Shown: positions 1-11,600, numbered from the stretch's first letter. The stretch: 29,171 nt of DNA from Heterotrichella gracilis (GCA_032358255.1 JAULBX010028416.1:1-29171), one strand, 5' to 3'. Notes: generated by a model not told the origin, from the letters alone. Made by a program: numbers and translations.

Positions 1-826
1 AGCCAGCTCCCGGGGAGTGTAGAGTTTGATATATGACGTGCATCCCCAGTGATTGCCTCCAGAATGCCTGTGATGCACGCTAGTACCACATTTGGAACGC
101 ACTGTTCCAGCGTTCTCGTACCTGGTCTTGAGGATACTGCAGTGTGGTTTGGAATCTGACCTCACGCTCCAGCTCTTTCTATAAGTACACCGTGTTACAG
201 CCATCGGGTCCCAACCTCCCAGGGGCATAACTGCGTGTATGACAAATTTCTACAGATGCATGCATGCATGCATTATCACTTGCAATATTGACCGAAACGA
301 CTGAACCCTCTGCCTACCTCGCAAGCTATTAGCTACCTATGTGCCCACTGCAACCCTCTTCCGCAACTCCGCCAAGAAGTGGTGCACACAAAAGGTTCAA
401 ACCTTCCTTCATGTTCATTCAATTGACCTGTACTCTTCATGCTGTAGAAACCTAACACAAGCACACCGAACTTTACGTGAAACAGCCGGCAAAGACGTCA
501 AGCATTGTTCTTCTGCTGCAACCTATCACTGCACAACTCTGTTGGACCACGGTTTACTGTTGATACTGGAGGTTGTCTGCTCCAATCGAACTTGATGCAT
601 CTATGAGCTATACTAGCCACATCTGCGGCTGACTACAAACCAGGAGCTGGTATTGTGCCAATGCACTGCCCATATTGGTGCATATAGAAACTGTGGTGCT
701 CCTGCTGCCAAAGGTAGGGTCTTTAACTAATGACAAGCTGGGCAGACGACAGGCTACCCTTGGCGGTGCTGAAGATAAGTATGTTATGTTAACTCAATAT
801 GTTCACTCCAGACCCCAGCCAAGGAT
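1..826. other. No supported gene
   Basis: Only short ORFs without a recognisable product or good splice framing. A TGCA tandem is visible at about 256-272. No RNA gene was recognised. Confidence 0.5.
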
Positions 827-1365
827 TTAAAGGCATATCCACAGTGACACGCCCACCAATGTCAGCCCCCAGATGTACAAGCGCAGCGAGCCATATTCCG
901 CACTGCCTCCCGCGTACACCAGTACAGCGTCGACCACCAGCAGTGCCGCATTGACAGCCAGGTGGGCCTTCAGCTTACACCCCTCCCCCCCAGCGCCTCT
1001 CATCAAGAGGATGCAAGCACCTGGTTCCACGCAGAATCTCCTGGCAGGAGCTGCAGCTGGCGGTGCGCGCAACCCTGATAAGAGGAAGGAACACAACCCA
1101 GTGTGAGCTACTGGTTCTTGTTTGAAAGTAGAGTCCCTATTACTGCCAGGCATATTACATAGAGATCAGTGGTTCAAGGTCTAGGCCTATGCAGTGCAGA
1201 TGACTGTAGTTACAGCGACACCTGCTGAACAGCAACTTTTGCAGGCTCAACCTTTGTCCAGGGTGGGGCTGACCGCGGTCAAGTACTTCGCACCTCCTGC
1301 AGCACTGGGTGAGGCATGCTGTGTCGAACCAGAAACTGTTGCTGACGTTGTAGTTGTGGTAGGGC
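827..1365 (-). CDS. C-terminal exons of an unrecognised membrane protein (partial model)
   Basis: Three minus-strand exons keep phase 0 throughout: 1365-1294 (after a TTTTTGTAG acceptor; ALPQLQRQQQFLVRH), 1074-1021 (after CTCTTATCAG; RQLQLLPGDSAWNQ) and 973-827 (stop TAA). The last exon encodes two hydrophobic stretches, AVNAALLVVDAVLVYAGG and LYIWGLTLVGVSLWICL, typical of paired membrane helices at a protein C-terminus. The weak point is the last intron, only 47 nt with a purine-rich 3' end. The 5' part of the gene is not resolved; the candidate exon at 1852-2083 might belong to it, but its phase does not join directly. Function unknown. Confidence 0.35.
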
Positions 1366-1851
1366 CTACAAAAACCCACACAAAGAGTCAGCCGAATCAA
1401 CTGTGGAAACAGTAATTACTTTAAAGCTGACAGCATCACCGGCAGAGCAAAGACAGAAGCCCACTGAGTATTGTGTTACACAGGGCGCTGCTTTAGGCTT
1501 CTGTGCGCTGTGCTGCATGTGCACAACCTTAGCTACGCTTCTGTACAAACTTACCCCACTAGAGAGCTGTACCGCTACCCCTCTAGTGCAGTGGCAGTGC
1601 ACGTGCATGTGGTACTGCCACTGTCAACACAGTCTTCTTCTGGCACTGTGCAACCGTGAAGGCACTAGTACTACTAGCTATAGTAGAATATTGGGGTGAT
1701 CACAGTCTTCTTCTGGCATCGTAGTCAAATTACACTGAGATTGTTTCTGCAATGACAAGCCTGGAAGATCTAGATCCAGCTGCAACAGCAATTGAAAGGA
1801 TAGATACGTTAACATCCGGACCTGCTTGCGCCCGCCTGGGCATCAGCTCAC

Positions 1852-2083
1852 CTTCGCCTGGATACTGCTGGAACACTGGTGGTGATACTGGTCTTGGTGG
1901 TTGAACGAACGGTGGTCCCATCTCCACCGCTTCCGATGGGTCATTGAGCTCAAAACTTGGGCCCTCAGCTGTCAACACCTGGTTGTATGCACCCTGCCTG
2001 CTCAGGTTTACAGAACCTAGACTGTGCTCAACGTCTTGTAGCTCTAGTTCTGCCTGCTCTGGTATCTGACTGTTGAACTCCAT
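1852..2083 (-). CDS. Possible coding exon, protein unknown
   Basis: A minus-strand ATG at 2083 opens MEFNSQIPEQAELELQDVEH and continues through an acidic/Pro-rich segment to FQQYPGEG, where an AAG|GTGAGC donor lies at 1852-1851. The reading frame is open with few rare-looking residues, and a CGTGCAG acceptor-like site sits 11 nt before the ATG. No domain is recognised. It may be the first exon of the membrane-protein gene ending at 827, or a spurious ORF. Confidence 0.28.
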
Positions 2084-2547
2084 CTTCAAGTTTCTGCACG
2101 ACAAATGCGTAATTAGCAAACGGTCATCACTCTGCACTTGACTAGTCCATTGGTGAGCAGACATGCAGACCCATTGGGTTGTGGTTACTTCACATGTGTC
2201 ACGGTTGAGTAAAGTCCGTTGCTTTCATCCAGCCAAACAAACCTCGGGTTCTGAACAGTCAAAACCTTTCGCTGGGTTGCTAGAACAAGCTCAGTGACAA
2301 GCTTGTTGCAGTTCCAGACCTGTACAAAAGTTCACATGGCACTACAATGCAACTTCCTGGAACGTTCACTCCGTGCAAACTTTTGTCCGAGACGACAAGA
2401 AACGAGTATAGCATTGCTACATAACTGCATGTGCAATGTGTTTGTGCAGAAACACATTTGAAGTTCCGTTTTGGAAAGCAGGAACGCCATCGATGCCATC
2501 TGGCGGGAACACTTTTCGTGCCACCCTACCTTGGGGTTTGGAGTATG

Positions 2548-2576
2548 ATAACTATAATAATAATTATTATAGTTAT
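2548..2576. repeat. AT-rich perfect palindrome, 14-bp arms
   Basis: Arms of 14 bp around a single central A; composed of ATA/AAT units, so partly a microsatellite. Confidence 0.85.
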
Positions 2577-2712
2577 ATGGCATATTATTTTCTACTTTTG
2601 AAAGGTATATTTCTATTCTGTTTCCTCATGGCGCCAAATTTACAAGGGGAGCCGGCTGCGCAGTGACATATTTCAGAGCTTGACACGTACCACTCTGAGA
2701 GTACCTTGAGGA

Positions 2713-2885
2713 CCACCCAAGTCCCACCAGGTCCTGATGCACGCGTGCATTGTGCCAAATGACACTGCCTTGCACACTACGCTCAATACCTATACACATA
2801 CTGCTTATTGTTGGATCACAGCGCTGTACGTGCGCAACGGCGCATGCCCAACAGGCCAAACACCTTCATAAAAATACACTTTGTT
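2713..2885 (+). repeat. Dispersed repeat, family A copy 1
   Basis: Shares blocks in the same order with 4980-5160: CACCCAA-GTCC, GATGCA-GCATTGTGCCA, ATTGTT-GGATCA, CTGTACGTGCGC, GCGCATGCCC and GGCCAAACACC, followed by TATAAA/CATAAA and CACTTTG. Divergence is moderate with small gaps. No coding capacity or terminal repeats were recognised. Confidence 0.75.
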
Positions 2886-3121
2886 GTGCAGGGTTCCGCT
2901 TGCTTAGCTACGGTACTCCCATTTGGAACAATACACTTTGGGTTGCAACCCATAAAACATCCAGGTCACTGATCATGGATCATGTTAAGCTTGGTCTCCC
3001 AGCGCCCTTGCTTTGGCACAGGCACACGCTCTCCTAATCGAGGCTGACCTTACGTAAATCCATGTGCATAAGCCAGTGTTTATTGCCTGTGCACGCTGCC
3101 AGCTGGCAGGCATAGGATCAG

Positions 3122-4457
3122 TCAGCACTCCTTCTTGCTCAAGTTGATCGTGGGTCCGTAGCCGCTACCCCACAACCCCCAGAAGGGCCGCAGGCAGGAC
3201 CCTGCGCCTGCTACATTGGATTGGGAAGGGTCCCACGCATCCAGCATGCGCATGCCGCCTGAAGGAGGTGTGTTGCCCATGCGCGCTGTGGGAAAGCAGG
3301 AAGTCCACGTGTAAGTTGCATGCAACTGGCATGGGTTTCCAATGCAAAACGAAGAGGATCCCGTGACCAGGTAGTGCGCACTGCCAGGTAGGTTTAAAGT
3401 ATGCAATCGAATACCCCGCCGCACCACCACCTGCCTCATATGATCCGCCGCACCACCTGCTGACTGTTTAGGGTCTGGACCATCTGTTTTCCCGTACGCA
3501 CCCGCAAGACCATATGCACACCACATGCATCACATGTTAGCTGCTTGGGCTTTAGGGTTTAGGGTATAGGTATGCACCTGCGGGACCCTTACATCACCTG
3601 TTGCATGCTCTATATAGGGTTCAGGGTTTAGTGTCTAGGCAACACATATGTACACCCACCTGACCCGCCGCACCACATCTAGTTGGCCACGCCAGGTGCG
3701 CCTGCAAGAGCAGAATGTTCAGGGTTTAGGGTTTAGGGCTTAGGGTTTAGTCAGCTGCCAGGTGAGAACCCAGCAAGATCTTGTCTCTAGAGACAAGATG
3801 CACCACCAGACCACGTGCGGCTGAGATTTGCGGAGAGGACCCAATAGTCCTTGGTGCACACCATCACAAAACATACCAACTGCTGCAAAAAGCTACTTCT
3901 ACTGCCGGTGGTTGCACTGGGAAAGGTACTATGGACTCAAATCCTATTGACCCTAGGGGTTACTGTTGCTGAGCTGCACAGGAAGGCAAGTGCTGCATAA
4001 TTTTGATCACAGGAATGCAGGAAACAGCACTGATTCTGGCCAGTTGTGCAGCAGCAGCGCAAGGTGCATGTGTTAGTTTAAACCCCAGACCTGCAAGGTG
4101 CGCAGGTCCCCCAACCAGACAAGCTTCCCGCTTGGCTAGCTCCCCTTCCCGCTTGCGCACTTCCGCCAGCTGCGCCACCAGCTCCGCCTGGGGCGCCTTC
4201 ATGTCTCGGACTTGTTGCTCCATCACGCGCTCCCACTGCTTGAACCGCTCTGCGACCAAAACCTCCAGGGACCCTGCCTTTGGGTCCCTGGCAGCCTGCG
4301 CACGTATCTCTTGGCAATCGACCTCAATTAGCTGGCGCAGAGCAAGCCTGTCGCGCTCGATCAGGGCGGGCATCTGTTCCCGTAGGGCAATGAGTTGGGT
4401 TTCCAGGGCGAGGGCTTGCTGCTGCAGCTCCAGCCGTTGCTGCGCCAGTGCCACCAT
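3122..4457 (-). CDS. Hypothetical coiled-coil protein (two-exon model)
   Basis: Exon 4457-4091 starts with ATG right after a CCGCAG, so 4457 could also be an internal exon start. It encodes about 122 residues of heptad-like sequence rich in Leu, Gln, Glu and Arg (MVALAQQRLELQQQ, LVAERFKQWERVMEQQ, LAEVRKREGELAKRE), strongly suggesting a coiled coil. The exon is GC-rich compared with its AT-richer flanks. Exon 3285-3122 has a strong CTTTCCCACAG acceptor and encodes MGNTPPSGG, then a Trp/Gly-rich tail ending in LSKKEC. A CAG|GTCTGG donor at 4091 joins the two in phase 1, giving 176 residues. Without splicing, the first ORF runs to a stop at 3960 (165 residues). The intervening stretch holds CCCTAAA-type repeats, as do introns of the confident genes. 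The family is not recognised. Confidence 0.42.
3550..3750 (+). repeat. Interstitial TTTAGGG telomere-like tracts
   Basis: Degenerate TTTAGGG units cluster at 3550-3570, 3611-3639 and 3717-3750. They may lie in the intron of the coiled-coil gene (sense orientation CCCTAAA). Confidence 0.8.
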
Positions 4458-5627
4458 GCTGCGGGTCTTTTCGTCAGTGTGTTGGCAGCACTAGTGTCTA
4501 CTCGCCTGGCAGGTGACAATGAACAGTCATACAACCCAACACCAACTGGGATTTGGGTCGTGTTAATTGCGGAAAGCACTCCGCATATATTTCCGTTGTG
4601 ATGTATGCACTTTATGGAACTACACCTGGGTTGCGCGCTGTTTGCTCTAACCCTAGGTCTGTGTCAGTACTGGTGTCTCCACAACCCCTTGGGACCCCAA
4701 TATGGCAAATTGGCGAGTCTAGGTGACGAGGGAACAACCCTCTATTCTTCTCTATACACAATAACCACCTCTGACACAGCGCGGTAGAGTCCAGCGTCTT
4801 TTGCAGCCTTTCGGAAAGTGCGGGGGCAGTGGGTATTCCAAGTTGCGACTGCGAGACTGGAAATATATACTGCCTCGTTGCCCGGAACGCAATATGGAGC
4901 TATACCCTGGATCTTATGATGGCGAAGACGTGATGCAATGTCTAACTATGTCAGCCTGTATCCCCAAAGAGAGGCAGGAACACCCAAAGTCCCCACCTGA
5001 TGCATGCATGCATTGTGCCATTGACAACGTCCGCCGCGCAGACTACGGTACTTGTCCATGCGATTCCAGATTATTGTTTGGATCAAATCCCTGTACGTGC
5101 GCTACAGCGCATGCCCTAACGGGCCAAACACCAACGACTTTTATAAATACCACTTTGCTTGCAAACCTAAGCTAGGTTTTATTAAGGGGGAGAATATAAC
5201 CAAAACACGAGATATTTGGCGGGAAATGTATGCAGGGGCTGCGCCACAACCCAAAAACAGGCAAGAGTGCAATGGCCCATTATCTATACAGCAGCGACCA
5301 TCACAAAGCCAATATATTGGTCGTTAGGTTTTAGTTTGTAGCGTGTCCGCTGTGCACGCTCCGTTCTTGGCCCCTTGACCCGATTGTTGAGTAGGGGTAG
5401 CTTCACGCACCGAGATCTAAGTGCATGCATGACGCACGAAAGTTGAAACCCACAAATGGTCCTGGTGACCGTTTCCCAAGAGTCAACCCTGGCCATTTGT
5501 ACTATCTGACTGCTATGTTTGCCGGCCTGCTGTGAACATCGACGCCAGCGGCGCAGCCTTGGGCATGGTTCAAATGACTGTTTCGAATGGCTTGAACCCC
5601 TAAGGGAATCGCAAGCCAGCAGCCAGA
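4458..5627. other. Upstream region of the kinase gene
   Basis: Contains family A copy 2 (4980-5160). The 470 bp before the kinase ATG (5628) should contain its promoter and 5' UTR, but no specific element was identified. Confidence 0.45.
4980..5160 (+). repeat. Dispersed repeat, family A copy 2
   Basis: Partner of 2713-2885, in the same orientation about 2.27 kb downstream, with collinear conserved blocks. A non-autonomous mobile element is possible, but no target-site duplication was identified. Confidence 0.75.
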
Positions 5628-8600
5628 ATGGGCTGCGGAGCGAGCCGGGAGCTTGTGGAAGTTGCACCAAGTGACGTTGTGGAGGAGCGCAACGACACGC
5701 TGGCCAAGGATTCAGCCACTAGGTGGGGTGGCACTGTCAGTATGATGGGGGGTGTCCGCTTAGGGGGAACACACGGACTGTAGCCACAATCTCGCTATGA
5801 CGGGCCGTAGCTGTTCCTGCGTTGGTTGAAGGTGGCTTTGCTTGCACGATCGGGAGGTCCGGGCCGTGACAAGGTCTTGTAGCGTGGACAGCGAGGTCTA
5901 CCGTCCTACAAACCCGTGTTGCAAGCACCATACTCCGAGATGGCTGGTGTGGTGCACATTGCAATTCTTGCACAGGGTCACAACCAGGTGCACTTCAAGA
6001 CTCGTCTTTGCTGCACCAAGCTGCACTCTCAACCAACTTGCGCCTCCCGGTATTCTACTCGCTTCGATATGTAGTATCGTAGATGCAATGGCGCTACCAC
6101 CGCATGGATACGACAAGAAACCTGCTGTTGATCGAAGTATCTTTACCCCTAGTGTGATCAACAGTTTCCCTTACCTTCAAAGATTCGAACTGACTTCAAC
6201 CCCTCTTCTGATTGAGGTGTTTTGGAACCCTCGAGTGGTATCAGCTTTCTGAGTCCTCACCATCCCCAAAACCCTGTCCTTGCAGTGCGTCTGCCTCTGT
6301 CACTGTGACCGACACAGTCAAAGGTGACAGCGGGAGCACCACCCCACACCTCACCCCCCGAGTCGTGGACCATCCCACCACCACCACCACCACCACCACA
6401 GCCACTGCCGCCACCACCACCGCCGCCGCCGCCGCCATCAGCCCCAGGGATACCCCCATCACCACCACCGCCACCACCGCCGCCGGCACCAGCCCCAGAG
6501 ATAACCCCATCACCACCACCGCCACCACCACTGCCAGCACCAGCCCCAGGGACCACCACATCACCACCACCACCACCACCATCGCTTCTCCCAGACAGCT
6601 GGCAGAACTAGTGGGGACGTCATCCACCGTAGATGCCGATGCATCCCATGCCACAGCTAGTAAGCCTGCGCCTGACAGCGTGGACACAACCCCAACTGAT
6701 GTGGTCGAGGCATCAGCGGGGCAGGGTGAGCTGACAGGGGAAGCTGTGACTCAGCCCGTAACTCCCGACAGGCTAGAACCAGAAGGTAGGTGTTGGTAGC
6801 TCGTGGGGGGCTCACTGGGCATTCACAGGAACACGGCTTTAAAACAAACTCCCAAGCGAAACCAGAAGTGAGTTCTTTACTATTCACGGGGGTTTTGGGG
6901 TTCTAGGGTGAAGGTCACGTACCAAGGAACATGCCACACCACCTTGAGAACCACCCCGCCCCCATCTGGCACCTCCCCGCCAACAAAGCTTTATTTGTTT
7001 ACCTAGCATCACACCCCTCACCACGTGCGCTCTCTTTCCCAACCCCTTTTGCACCCCACGCTGGGGACCCCACGACACAACCTACTGCCTGCACTCCACG
7101 TTGCTCCCACCCACCACCCCATCCCTGCACACACCCCACCACTGCCTCACCCTCCGCACCACCCCACCCCGCAGGCGCCGTCGGCTCCAAGCGCGGCGCA
7201 GTGACCACCTCCTACGGCCTCACTGCCCTGACCAGCAATGGTTCAAGCCACGGCAGTGGGTCGGGCACAGGGGAGGCGCGTGAGTGGGACCCCACCCGCA
7301 CCAACATAGGCTCTGATGAGGGGACCACAGGTGGGTGGGTGGGGTTATATGCGGCAGGGTCTCAGCAGTGCGTGAGGACGGGTGAGGCTGCGCGTGCCTG
7401 CACTTGATGCATACGGCGCAGCTCAAAGGGGTTGGGTTTGTAAGGGGCTAGATTTAGGGCACAGGGTTTTAGGGCACAGGGGAGGCGCGTGAGTGGGACA
7501 CCACCCGCACCAACATAGGCTCTGACGCGGGGACCACAGGTGGGTGGGTGGGTGGGGTTAATATGCGGCAGGGTCAGCAGGGTGTTTTTTTGGGGGGGAG
7601 GCTGGGGGTGCACACCATCTCAAAACGTACGGTGCAGCGCATAGGGGTTGGATTTGTGAGGGACTGGTTTTTGGGCACAAAGACTTGGGTGAGTGGGACC
7701 CCTCCTGCACTAACGTAGGCTCTGATGAGGGGACCACAGGTGGGTGGGTGGGTCCATATGCGGCAGGGGTCGGCAGCGCGTGAGGAGGGTGTGGGGGGGA
7801 GCAGGTTTGGAGCTTGCAAGGGCGGCGGGAGGTGCATGCCTGCCCTGCCTGCATTGACCACCGCATGGCCCTCTAGCTCCTGTGAGATAGATCCTCAGTG
7901 CTGTTCTTGAGGTTGCGCACTTTGTTAAGGTGGTTGATTCCGCGTGCGCAGGTGGCGGGAGCATGTCCGCATCGGCCTCGGTTGCTGACAGCCTCACCTC
8001 GCTGGGCACCAGCAAGAGTGTCAAGTACGGCATCCCTCAACCCTAGCGGAAACCCTAAACCCTGGGAAGCACGCATCTCGTGGCAAAACCATTGTGCTTT
8101 GATTGGCACGCATCGCCCTGCACCGGCATTGCAGCGGTGCACGCCTGTGCACACGTGCAAACCTCGATCCTAAAATATCCCCAAGGTGCACGCCTAGCTC
8201 CGCTCTGTGCAAACCCAAACCCTAAACCCTAAACTCTAAACCCTACCGCCCCCTCACAGGGACACGCAGCGCCTGAAGCTGGCCAAGCTGCGCGGCTGCA
8301 CCTTTGTGAACCAATACCTGGTGCTCAAGTACCTGGGCAAGGGGGCGTGCGGGCGCGTGTTCCTGTGCATGGACATCAACGACTGCGGGCTGTATGCCGT
8401 CAAGGTGGGATGGGTGTAGGGTTATCTAGGGTTTAAGCTGATATGGGTTTGGGTGTGGCTCTGTGCATAGACATCAATGACTGTGGCCTGTATGCCGTCA
8501 AGGTGGGTGGTGTGGGCTGGGGTGGGATGGGTGGGCAGTGGGATAGTTACCGTGGGGCATGGGCATCAGCAAATGTGTACCGTAGGTGGTCAAGGAAGGG

Positions 8601-11600
8601 TGAATGCGGGTGGAGTGCAGGGTGGAGTGAGTAAAACAAAAGGGCCCATGTTTAATTCCGATGGCGACGGGGGGGTGCCGCTCACACCCTGCATTGACGG
8701 TCCGTATCCCAGCCAGTCCCATATCCATCTCCCCTTCTCTCACCCCCACAGATTGTCAAGAAGATTGACCTGGACGCCATCCAGGCCACCCAGCCGGGGG
8801 GCAGGCGCAGGCGAAACCCCGTGGAAGACCTGCGGCGCGAGGTGGCCATCATGCGCGGCCTGGAACACCCTAATGTGGTTGGGCTGCGGGAGGTGGTTGA
8901 TGACCCGGGGGGCACCCGCATGCTGCTGGTGATGGACTACTTGGAGGGGGGGCCTGTTATGAGCAGGGAGAGTCTGGAGAGGGGGGTGGCGATACCGGAG
9001 CGGGTGGCGTGGCGCCACATCCGGGACATGATGCGGGTGCGTGGCGGGGATTGGGGCCTAGGGTTTGGGGTTAGGGTTTGGGGTTTGGGGTGGGGCCATA
9101 TCCGGGACATGATGCGCGTCCGTGGTGGGGGTGTAGGGTTTGGGATTTGGGGTTTGGGTGATGCCACATCCGGGACACGGTGCGGGTGCTCGGTGGGGGG
9201 GGGTAGGGTTCACGGTTTAGGGTTTATAATTTGGGGGTGGCGGCGCATCTGGGACATGGTGCGGGTGCATGATGTGGGGGTGGGGGGTGGGGGGTGTGGG
9301 TGGGAGGTTGGGAGTGGTGCACGGTGTGTGTGGGGACATGTCCTGCAACCAGGTGCATGGCAGTTTGCATGTGCTTTCCATGGAGAGGGATGTGTCGTGC
9401 TACTCAACTGGGAACACAGTACGTCTCACCTTGATCACATTTGCACGTGGTTTTAGGCACCACCACCGCCACCGCCAAACGCTACACCCCCCTCCCCTCC
9501 TCCCCCCAGGCTGTGCAATACCTGCACCAGCAGCACATCATCCATGGGGACCTCAAGCCAGAGAACGTTCTCATGTCAGCCACAGGCAAGGTGTCCATCT
9601 CCGACTTCGGCTGCTCAAAAACCCTAACCAAGGGTGAGCTCCTGGAGCGCTGCAACGGCACCCCCGCGTTCCTGGCCCCCGAAATGATGCGCCCCCACGC
9701 CACGTATTTGGGCCCCCCCACGGATGTGTATGCCCTGGGGGTATGCCTTTTCACGTTTGTGTATGGCAGGATCCCCTTTACCGCCCCCAATGTGATGGAG
9801 CTGTTCAAGGTGGTCCAGAATGAGCCGCTGGTGTTCCCCGACACCCCCAAGGTCTCGCCTGTGCTCCGGGACCTGCTGGCCAAGCTGCTGGAAAAGGTGG
9901 GGTGACCTCCCCGCATCATGTGTTTTTCGTGCGGTTGCACACCCTTGGGTGCGGCGGGCACGGCCACGAGCAAAGCACTGCACGTGGCGCCATCATTGCC
10001 ACCACACCACCATCACCACCACCATCACTACCATCGGCATCATTATCAGACAATGATCACCTCCAATCATCACACAGCACCCATCACCACCACCGTCACA
10101 CAGCGGCGCATCACACACCCACCCCCATAACACCCCACCCCCCACCCCCCCCAGGACCCCGAGCAGCGCCTCACCCTTGAGGGGCTGCTCCACCACTCGT
10201 GGACCACCGATGGGGGGCGGCACCCAGTCACCACCGACGCCCCCCCCCACACCAGCCTCACCCACCTCCCGCGCCTGCCAAGGCTGCCGGTGGTGACGTT
10301 CAGACCTGGGGAGTGGCTGTTCAGGCAGGGGGATCCAGGTGGGTGATGGGGTGGGGAGGTGTGGGGAAATTCTGGCATGGGGTTTGGGTGAGGGATGGTA
10401 GGGAGCCCTCGCGTAGGAATTGGGTTGTGTTCAGGCAGGGGTATTCTGTGGATCATCAGACCCTTGCTTACCCCCTTCTGTGCTTTTGCCGCAGGGGAGT
10501 TCATGTACTACATCATACAAGGGGAGGTGGAGACCTCACTCCTGCCCCAACACCAGGACCCACCAACCCCCACCACCCCACCACCGCCACCCACCGCCGC
10601 CACCACCCCACCAGCCCGCCCACCCCCCTCCATGAACGCAAACAAGCACCCCCGCAACCGCACCAGCCCACCACCACCCTCCCCACCCCTCCCCCGCACA
10701 GCCACCTCCCCAGCGCCCGAAACACCCACCCTGGTATCCACCACCCGCCGCACCGCCAGCACACCCACCACCGGTGGGGGCCAGACCCCCCCACCCCCGC
10801 GCCCCCCACTGTCTCGGTCCGCCAGCAGCCCCGCCACCCCCCCACCCCCACCTCACCCCACCCGCAGCTACCACATCTCAACCCCGGTGATGGGCAGCCC
10901 GGCAGGTGCGTATAAAACCCTAGACCCTAGGCAGAACCCTAAACCCTTGAGAAGGTCATTTTGGTTCCTCGTAACCAGGCTGCCCCAAATGGAAAATTGA
11001 CGTCCAATGACTACATGTTTTCTCCCTCGAGACACCAGTGCCGTCACTCCTCCCTACACTGAACACCCCCACCTTTGATGCAATCCCCACCCCACCTACC
11101 CACCCCCTTGATTCCCTCCCCTCAGGTGTCAGCGACTTCACCATCTCCCCCCCTGACAGCCCAGTCAGCAGCTCAGCCAGCAGGGCACTCACCTTCACAA
11201 CAGCTTCCACCACATCCACGCTGCCCTCCTCCGCACCCACATCCCCAGCACCAGCCGCACCCACAGCCGGGGGGCGCAGCCAGGGGGGTGTCGGGGGTGG
11301 GCGCCAGCAGCGGGTGACGCCTGGGGGCCGATCGGTAGGTGGTGGGGTGGGGGTTAGGGGGTAGGGCGTACTGTGTGTGTGGGTTATTTTCTGCATGCAC
11401 CACGGGCCAGTATTCATTCATCTCTGTTTCCCCTGTGCAATATCCTTTTCAGCTCCTGATACAGTCCTGACACAAGGTCATAGCTACTCGCCTCATCTCT
11501 GAAGATGGTACGAACATGCATATCACACCTTGAAAGGTATTCCAGTCCCACTTTGTTACCCACCCTGCATTCATTTTATCCCCTCCTGTGATAACAACAA

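Larger units (their letters stand above)
2084..3121. other. Gene-free stretch with repeats
   Basis: Holds the AT palindrome (2548-2576) and family A copy 1 (2713-2885). ORFs here are short and overlap the repeat. Confidence 0.5.

Noticed and set aside
3550..3750. True chromosome end
   Set aside because: The units are degenerate, interrupted and flanked by unique sequence on both sides; similar units occur in introns throughout the window.
6000..6250. Possible tRNA from a GATTCGAAC T-arm-like string near 6183
   Set aside because: No matching acceptor, D and anticodon stems could be found on either strand.
6212..6285. ATG at 6212 as the kinase start
   Set aside because: The MGCGAS exon at 5628 with a good donor and the TCCTTGCAG acceptor at 6285 join exactly in phase, which is the better explanation; 6212-6285 is then intron.
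6241..6687. Minus-strand poly-Val/Gly ORFs
   Set aside because: Antisense of the CCA/GCC repeat tract in exon 2.
8443..8634. ORF containing LCIDINDCGLYAVK as a separate gene
   Set aside because: It is the echoed exon 5 end within intron 5, not an independent gene.
10508..10881. Gly/Val/Trp-rich minus-strand ORFs
   Set aside because: Mirror image of the Pro/Ser/Thr-rich exon 9; no domain and no splice framing.
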